Assembly: GCA_021827605.1 (NCBI GenBank)
Contig: JAKAVF010000017.1
Span: 1 to 35,224, forward strand
Direction of reading: 5' to 3'
From: Microcaldota archaeon
Lineage (GTDB): Archaea; Micrarchaeota; Micrarchaeia; Micrarchaeales; Micrarchaeaceae
DNA: 35,224 nucleotides
Position 1 is the stretch's first letter. Each line of letters begins with the position of its first letter. The notes beneath the pieces were generated by a model. That model made no database searches and had not been told where the DNA came from. It worked only from the letters and a program-made list of their open reading frames with translations. Position numbers and translations under genes: made by a program. Positions 31,894 through 35,224 of this stretch are shown one piece after another.

Positions 31894-32521
31894 TCGAGTT
31901 CTTTAACAGCCGCTTGAACTGCTCTTTAGTAAGCCACTTCATATACAAATATCTTGCTATCTCCTTCTTGTTCATGCCTAGGCGTTTGGCCTCCTTCACG
32001 CTTATCCTATACGCTTCTACTTCCGTTGGTCTGTCTACATAATCATACCGCTCATCCCACAGATCCTTTCCATCTATGTGCTGCTTGAAATGTATCAGCT
32101 CATGGATTACATCGAGGTAGAGGGAAACGAGCATCCCATTTTCAAGATACTTCTTGCTTATCATGAGGCGGTCTCTCTCCTCATCAACCCATACATAACC
32201 AGGCCCATCAAAGACACCGACCTTGAGTTTAGCAAATAATACGTTAACGTTAACATGCTTTCCAAAGGTGCGTTTCACTATCGAAACTCCTTCAAAACCG
32301 GAGAACACATCTGTAAAGCTCACTATCCTGCCGTGCAGGATTATCTTTGTAGGTGCAGAACCTTTCCTCCCCCACTCGTGTGAGTGATGGAAGGCTCTGG
32401 ATTTTATGCCTTCTAACTTCCTGTTTATTTTTATCTTCTTCAACAGCGCCTTTGCCTTTCCGTTCAACACAGAATTATTCGTCAGAAGAGAATTAAAGGA
32501 TATCGCAATGCCGGCCACCAT
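31886..32521 (-). CDS. Zincin-like metallopeptidase family protein
   Basis: This 211-residue protein has a HELIH (HExxH) zinc motif at 140-144 followed by FKQH and RPTEVEAYR (164-172), whose Glu is a plausible third ligand. This arrangement is common in small archaeal and bacterial zincins of unknown substrate. The N-terminus is mildly hydrophobic. The open frame extends to 32611, but that would overlap the divergent permease, so I chose the ATG at 32521; the longer version would include a better membrane helix (SILLILMVAGIAISF). It is the first gene of a unit with rtcB, overlapping it by eight bases. Confidence 0.72.
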   Translation of the reverse strand: MVAGIAISFNSLLTNNSVLNGKAKALLKKIKINRKLEGIKSRAFHHSHEWGRKGSAPTKIILHGRIVSFTDVFSGFEGVSIVKRTFGKHVNVNVLFAKLKVGVFDGPGYVWVDEERDRLMISKKYLENGMLVSLYLDVIHELIHFKQHIDGKDLWDERYDYVDRPTEVEAYRISVKEAKRLGMNKKEIARYLYMKWLTKEQFKRLLKNSNA

Positions 32522-32554
32522 CAGAATTAATAAAATAGATTGCGACTCAGTATC

Positions 32555-33796
32555 ATGCTTGTACCTATTATAATCCTCCTTGTAATATTCGTGCTTATTG
32601 CAGTGAGGCACTTAGGCAGGCTGCGCCTAAAGATATGGCAAATAATGCTAGGTGGCGCAGTGGCTGTGCTAGCCCTTGGCCAGATATCGCCAACCGCAGC
32701 CCTGGAATCCGAGAACTTCTCCATACTCCTCCTGCTTTTTGGAATGTTTATCATAGGTGAGGCGCTTGAGCAGAGCGGATACCTGATGCATTTCTCTTCA
32801 AGGATACTCAGAAGAGTGAGGTCCGTAGACGCGCTCGTCCTTGCCATACTCTTTGGCATAGGGCTTTCCTCTGCACTGCTGCTTAATGATAACCTTGCAA
32901 TAATAGGTACACCATTGATGCTCTATCTTGCCAAGGCGCAGAAGCTGAATCCGCAACTACTGCTGCTCTCTCTCGCGTTCGCAATCACTATAGGAAGCGT
33001 GATGAGCCCAATAGGTAACCCGCAGAATGTGCTGATAGCGCTGAACAGCGGAATCAGCAACCCATTCTACACATTTTTGGGATTCCTACTAATACCTACC
33101 ATAATAAATCTCTTCATCGCATACCTGATTCTTAGGCTCTTCTACAGGAATAGCTTCAAGAAGAGGATCAGGAGGCAATATGACAGCCTTATAAAAGACA
33201 GGAATCTTGCAACGCTGTCAAAGATCTCGATGGCGATGCTCATCATCCTTATAGTTTTCCAGAGCGCCGCATATGCGCTTGGAATACAGACAGGCCTTAA
33301 CCTTACCTACATAGTGCTTATATCAGCACTGCCGATAGTGCTTTTCAGCGGAAAGAGGAAAGAGGTGGTGAAAGGAGTGGACTGGCGGACGCTTATCTTC
33401 TTTGCAGCTCTGTTTGTAGTGGTGGGAAGCGCAGTCCAGTCAGGGTCGCTGCAGTTCATCCTTTCACATATAAACACAAGCATTACGTCTATTCCAGCGA
33501 TACTCTCAATCAGCGTTGTGGCGAGCCAGTTCATATCGAATGTGCCTCTTGTGGCGGTCTATCTGCCTCTGCTGCTGAAGTCCGGAGTCACCGCGGCAGG
33601 GCTGATAGCGCTGGTCGCAGGCAGCACCATAGCAGGAAACCTCACCATACTTGGAGCGGCTAGCAATGTCATCATAATCCAGACTGCTGAGAGGAAGTCA
33701 AAGCACACGGTAACATTTTGGCAGTTCATCAGGATAGGGATACCTCTTACCCTGATCAACATCTTAGTGTACTGGATATTCCTTTCATTCCTGTAA
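32555..33796 (+). CDS. ArsB/NhaD/SLC13-type ion permease
   Basis: The 413-residue protein has about 11-12 membrane helices. Two repeat-related signatures are clear: SPIGNPQNVLIA (about 149-160) in the first half, and TILGAASNVIII (about 366-377) in the second, with SQFISNVPLVAVYLP (about 325-339) between. These are the hallmark loops of the ion transporter superfamily that includes ArsB (arsenite), NhaD (Na+/H+) and SLC13 (dicarboxylate/sulfate). The ion is unknown; there is no arsR or arsC nearby, so arsenic resistance is not supported. ATG at 32555 is preferred to the TTG at 32540. Confidence 0.85.
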   Translation: MLVPIIILLVIFVLIAVRHLGRLRLKIWQIMLGGAVAVLALGQISPTAALESENFSILLLLFGMFIIGEALEQSGYLMHFSSRILRRVRSVDALVLAILFGIGLSSALLLNDNLAIIGTPLMLYLAKAQKLNPQLLLLSLAFAITIGSVMSPIGNPQNVLIALNSGISNPFYTFLGFLLIPTIINLFIAYLILRLFYRNSFKKRIRRQYDSLIKDRNLATLSKISMAMLIILIVFQSAAYALGIQTGLNLTYIVLISALPIVLFSGKRKEVVKGVDWRTLIFFAALFVVVGSAVQSGSLQFILSHINTSITSIPAILSISVVASQFISNVPLVAVYLPLLLKSGVTAAGLIALVAGSTIAGNLTILGAASNVIIIQTAERKSKHTVTFWQFIRIGIPLTLINILVYWIFLSFL

Positions 33797-33803
33797 AAGA
33801 CGA

Positions 33804-34508
33804 ATGGCGTATCGTAAGAGGCTTAAAGGCTATCGTGGCAATAGATACATGGCATATCTAAGTATCTACAAAAAATCAGATTTCAGGCAGCTTACATGGG
33901 GAGAATACGAAAAGCTGCTCGATTCTGTCGTAAGACAGATAAGAGCGTATACTAAGAGGAAAAAGATTAGGATAGACGCGGTAGTCCCAATAATGAGAGG
34001 AGGGCTGTTCCCTGGAGGCTACATCACGTTCAAGCTGGACATGCTGAGAGTCCTTCCGGTGCAATACAAGTACTTCTTTGTCGGAAGGGACGTCGTGCTT
34101 AAGAAGATATTCGGATTTCCAAAAGCCGAGATTGCGAAGCCGAATCCGGTATTCCTTCTTGTGGAGAACAACCACTGCTTTGGCGTTACAGCTGCGACAG
34201 CAGCGAAGGACCTGAAGAAGATGTTCCCGAGATGCAGGATCATTTACGCGACTGACACTATGGATTACTCATACAGGAATGCGGTTAAGGATGCAGAGAT
34301 ATCTTTCCATGGCCTCTACACGAATGACACAAAGACCATGAACCAACAACAATGCAGGGCAAGCAAAGTGCAAAACTGGACAAATCTCTTCCCGTGGGAG
34401 AGCTTTGGGGAGGAGTGGCAGACAGTCAACGCAAAGCAGTACAAGTACTCTGATCTCAATGCGAAGTTCCCGCATTCTAAGACTATGAAGAAAATCAGGC
34501 TTTGGTGA
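33804..34508 (+). CDS. Phosphoribosyltransferase-like protein with degenerate PRPP loop
   Basis: The 234-residue protein has the early VVPIMRGGLFPGGYI (about 60-74) typical of type I phosphoribosyltransferases and WGEYEKLLDSVVRQI before it, as in xanthine-guanine types. The PRPP loop, normally VDDxxxTGxT, reads LVENNHCFGVTAA (about 118-130), so the acidic pair and TG are changed. A C-terminal extension of about 80 residues (YTNDTKTMNQ, then WTNLFPWESFGEEWQ) is unlike the family. It may be a non-catalytic or re-purposed relative. ATG at 33849 is an alternative start. It overlaps no neighbour and follows the permease by seven bases. Confidence 0.65.
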   Translation: MAYRKRLKGYRGNRYMAYLSIYKKSDFRQLTWGEYEKLLDSVVRQIRAYTKRKKIRIDAVVPIMRGGLFPGGYITFKLDMLRVLPVQYKYFFVGRDVVLKKIFGFPKAEIAKPNPVFLLVENNHCFGVTAATAAKDLKKMFPRCRIIYATDTMDYSYRNAVKDAEISFHGLYTNDTKTMNQQQCRASKVQNWTNLFPWESFGEEWQTVNAKQYKYSDLNAKFPHSKTMKKIRLW

Positions 34509-34510
34509 GC

Positions 34511-35029
34511 ATGGAGGATCAATTTCAAGAGTATTGGAACAAGAGCAAGAAGGAGATTTTCAGGCTCTCTCTTCCTGTACTGACCTTTTCAACTGCGGAG
34601 AAGCTCAGGTACGAGGAATACAAGAAGACAGGCAGGATTCCGGTGGACAAGGAGCTGTCAGACTGGTTCGCAAGCCTATCAGAGCTGAAAAGAAAGGGTA
34701 TAGTCCTGCGCCGCCTTCAGATTATAAAGTTCCCCGTACCTCCTTTCACGCTCTTTGAACTAAAGCAGCTCAGGCTGTTCAAGGAAAATAGTGAGGATGT
34801 CCTAGGTCTTGAGAACCAGAAGTTCATCCGCTTCTGCAATGGCAGGGATGTGAAGGATTTCTGGCTCTTTGACAACTCTAAGGTCCTGCTTCCGGTGTAC
34901 GATGAGAATGGCCTATGGCTAGGGCACAAGAGATCGAGCGATGACGACGCAAGCTATCTATTGGAGCTGAAGAAAAGGCTTATTGGGCAGGCAAAGCCGA
35001 TTGAGGCTTTTCTTGAAGGAGTAGCCTAA
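34511..35029 (+). CDS. DUF6879-like protein
   Basis: This 172-residue protein resembles the DUF6879 family: EIFRLSLPVLTF (15-26), an IVLRRLQIIKFPVPPFTLFEL stretch (64-84), then ENSEDVLGL and the diagnostic DFWLFDNSKVLLPVYDENG (116-134). The family is known to me mainly from actinobacteria, often beside regulator genes, and has no assigned function. An archaeal copy, if confirmed, suggests wider spread or transfer. The start is ambiguous: TTG at 34502, GTG at 34505 and ATG at 34511 are in frame, and the first two overlap the stop of the upstream gene. I list the ATG. Confidence 0.6.
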   Translation: MEDQFQEYWNKSKKEIFRLSLPVLTFSTAEKLRYEEYKKTGRIPVDKELSDWFASLSELKRKGIVLRRLQIIKFPVPPFTLFELKQLRLFKENSEDVLGLENQKFIRFCNGRDVKDFWLFDNSKVLLPVYDENGLWLGHKRSSDDDASYLLELKKRLIGQAKPIEAFLEGVA

Positions 35030-35112
35030 TCCTTCAAAGTTTATATCCAATGATAAAAGGCATTTTGGCGCTGTGTGTCAGGCGAAAAGCCATTATTCTT
35101 GAAATTCTGTGC

Positions 35113-35224
35113 TTAACCAGATATCAGAAGCCTGTATACAAGGTTTATATCTATCTCTGAAAGGTTGGTCTTTAGCAATCTTATTCCCTTTTCCATGGAC
35201 TCCTGCCCGGCTGCTGCATACCCG
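35113..35224 (-). CDS. Possible C-terminal end of a gene entering from the right edge
   Basis: The minus strand is open from the window edge to a TAA at 35115-35113 and reads GYAAAGQESMEKGIRLL, then KTNLSEIDINLVYRLLISG, an amphipathic helical end that looks like real protein. The other two minus-strand frames look less natural. It is too short to assign to a family. Between this stop and the stop at 35029 there is only AT-rich spacer. Confidence 0.35.
   Translation of the reverse strand, partial: GYAAAGQESMEKGIRLLKTNLSEIDINLVYRLLISG

Noticed and set aside
32540-33796. Arsenite resistance function for the permease
   Set aside because: The signature motifs are shared by NhaD and SLC13 carriers, and no arsR, arsC or arsA gene is nearby.
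1-35224. tRNA, rRNA, CRISPR array or insertion sequence
   Set aside because: No cloverleaf-like spacer, no regularly spaced repeats, and no transposase or integrase reading frame was seen.

Overview
The window is archaeal and probably comes from a small-genome DPANN lineage, with Micrarchaeota-like content my best guess. The basis is archaeal/eukaryotic-type ribosomal proteins (S8e, S24e, S27ae), a hypusine-type initiation factor 5A, a complete A-type ATP synthase operon, two FtsZ paralogues plus an archaeal SepF, a class III (pilin-type) signal peptide, RtcB ligase, and TATA-box promoters placed for leaderless or short-leader transcripts. Many starts are GTG or TTG. No tRNA, rRNA, CRISPR array, transposase or intein was seen.

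Layout. 1-376 (-): start of a family 2 glycosyltransferase running off the left edge. 439-4001 (+): 2'-5' RNA ligase-like ThpR, ribosomal protein S8e, an unknown acidic/basic protein, an ornithine-carbamoyltransferase-like enzyme and an unknown CxxC protein. 4062-11647 (mixed): five SAM-dependent methyltransferases of at least three kinds, interleaved with a membrane-anchored extracytoplasmic protein and a tandem pair of ftsZ genes. 11742-14074 (+): aIF5A, S24e, S27ae, a CPBP membrane protease and a SPOUT tRNA methyltransferase. 14162-20828: an Ldh_2-family dehydrogenase, an aminotransferase with an extra N-terminal sensor-like domain, a GNAT acetyltransferase, SepF, a DUF488 protein, an unknown protein, a MoxR ATPase and a pilin-like protein. 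20875-29274 (-): A-type ATP synthase, transcribed H-I-K-E-C-F-A-B-D with overlapping genes. 29325-29559 (+): a small gene that appears frameshifted. 29561-32521 (-): zincin-like metallopeptidase, RtcB and an EamA transporter. 32555-35029 (+): ArsB/NhaD-type permease, an atypical phosphoribosyltransferase-like protein and a DUF6879-like protein. 35113-35224 (-): probable C-terminus of another gene entering from the right.

How the parts relate. The tandem FtsZs with SepF about 8 kb away form a plausible archaeal division module: two filament proteins and their membrane anchor. The ATP synthase operon indicates that the cell makes or uses its own ion gradient. S8e, S24e, S27ae, aIF5A, TrmJ and RtcB are translation and RNA-maintenance genes. 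The least ordinary region is the methyltransferase island at 4-11.6 kb, especially the tandem, strongly diverged EgtD-like (histidine-methyltransferase superfamily) pair. Other oddities are the sensor-aminotransferase fusion, the carbamoyltransferase with HPLP in place of HCLP, the Ldh_2 protein lacking the usual histidines, the frameshifted small gene, and an archaeal protein resembling DUF6879. No single stretch clearly declares itself a new defence or mobile system. All function calls come from reading motifs by eye, with no database search.
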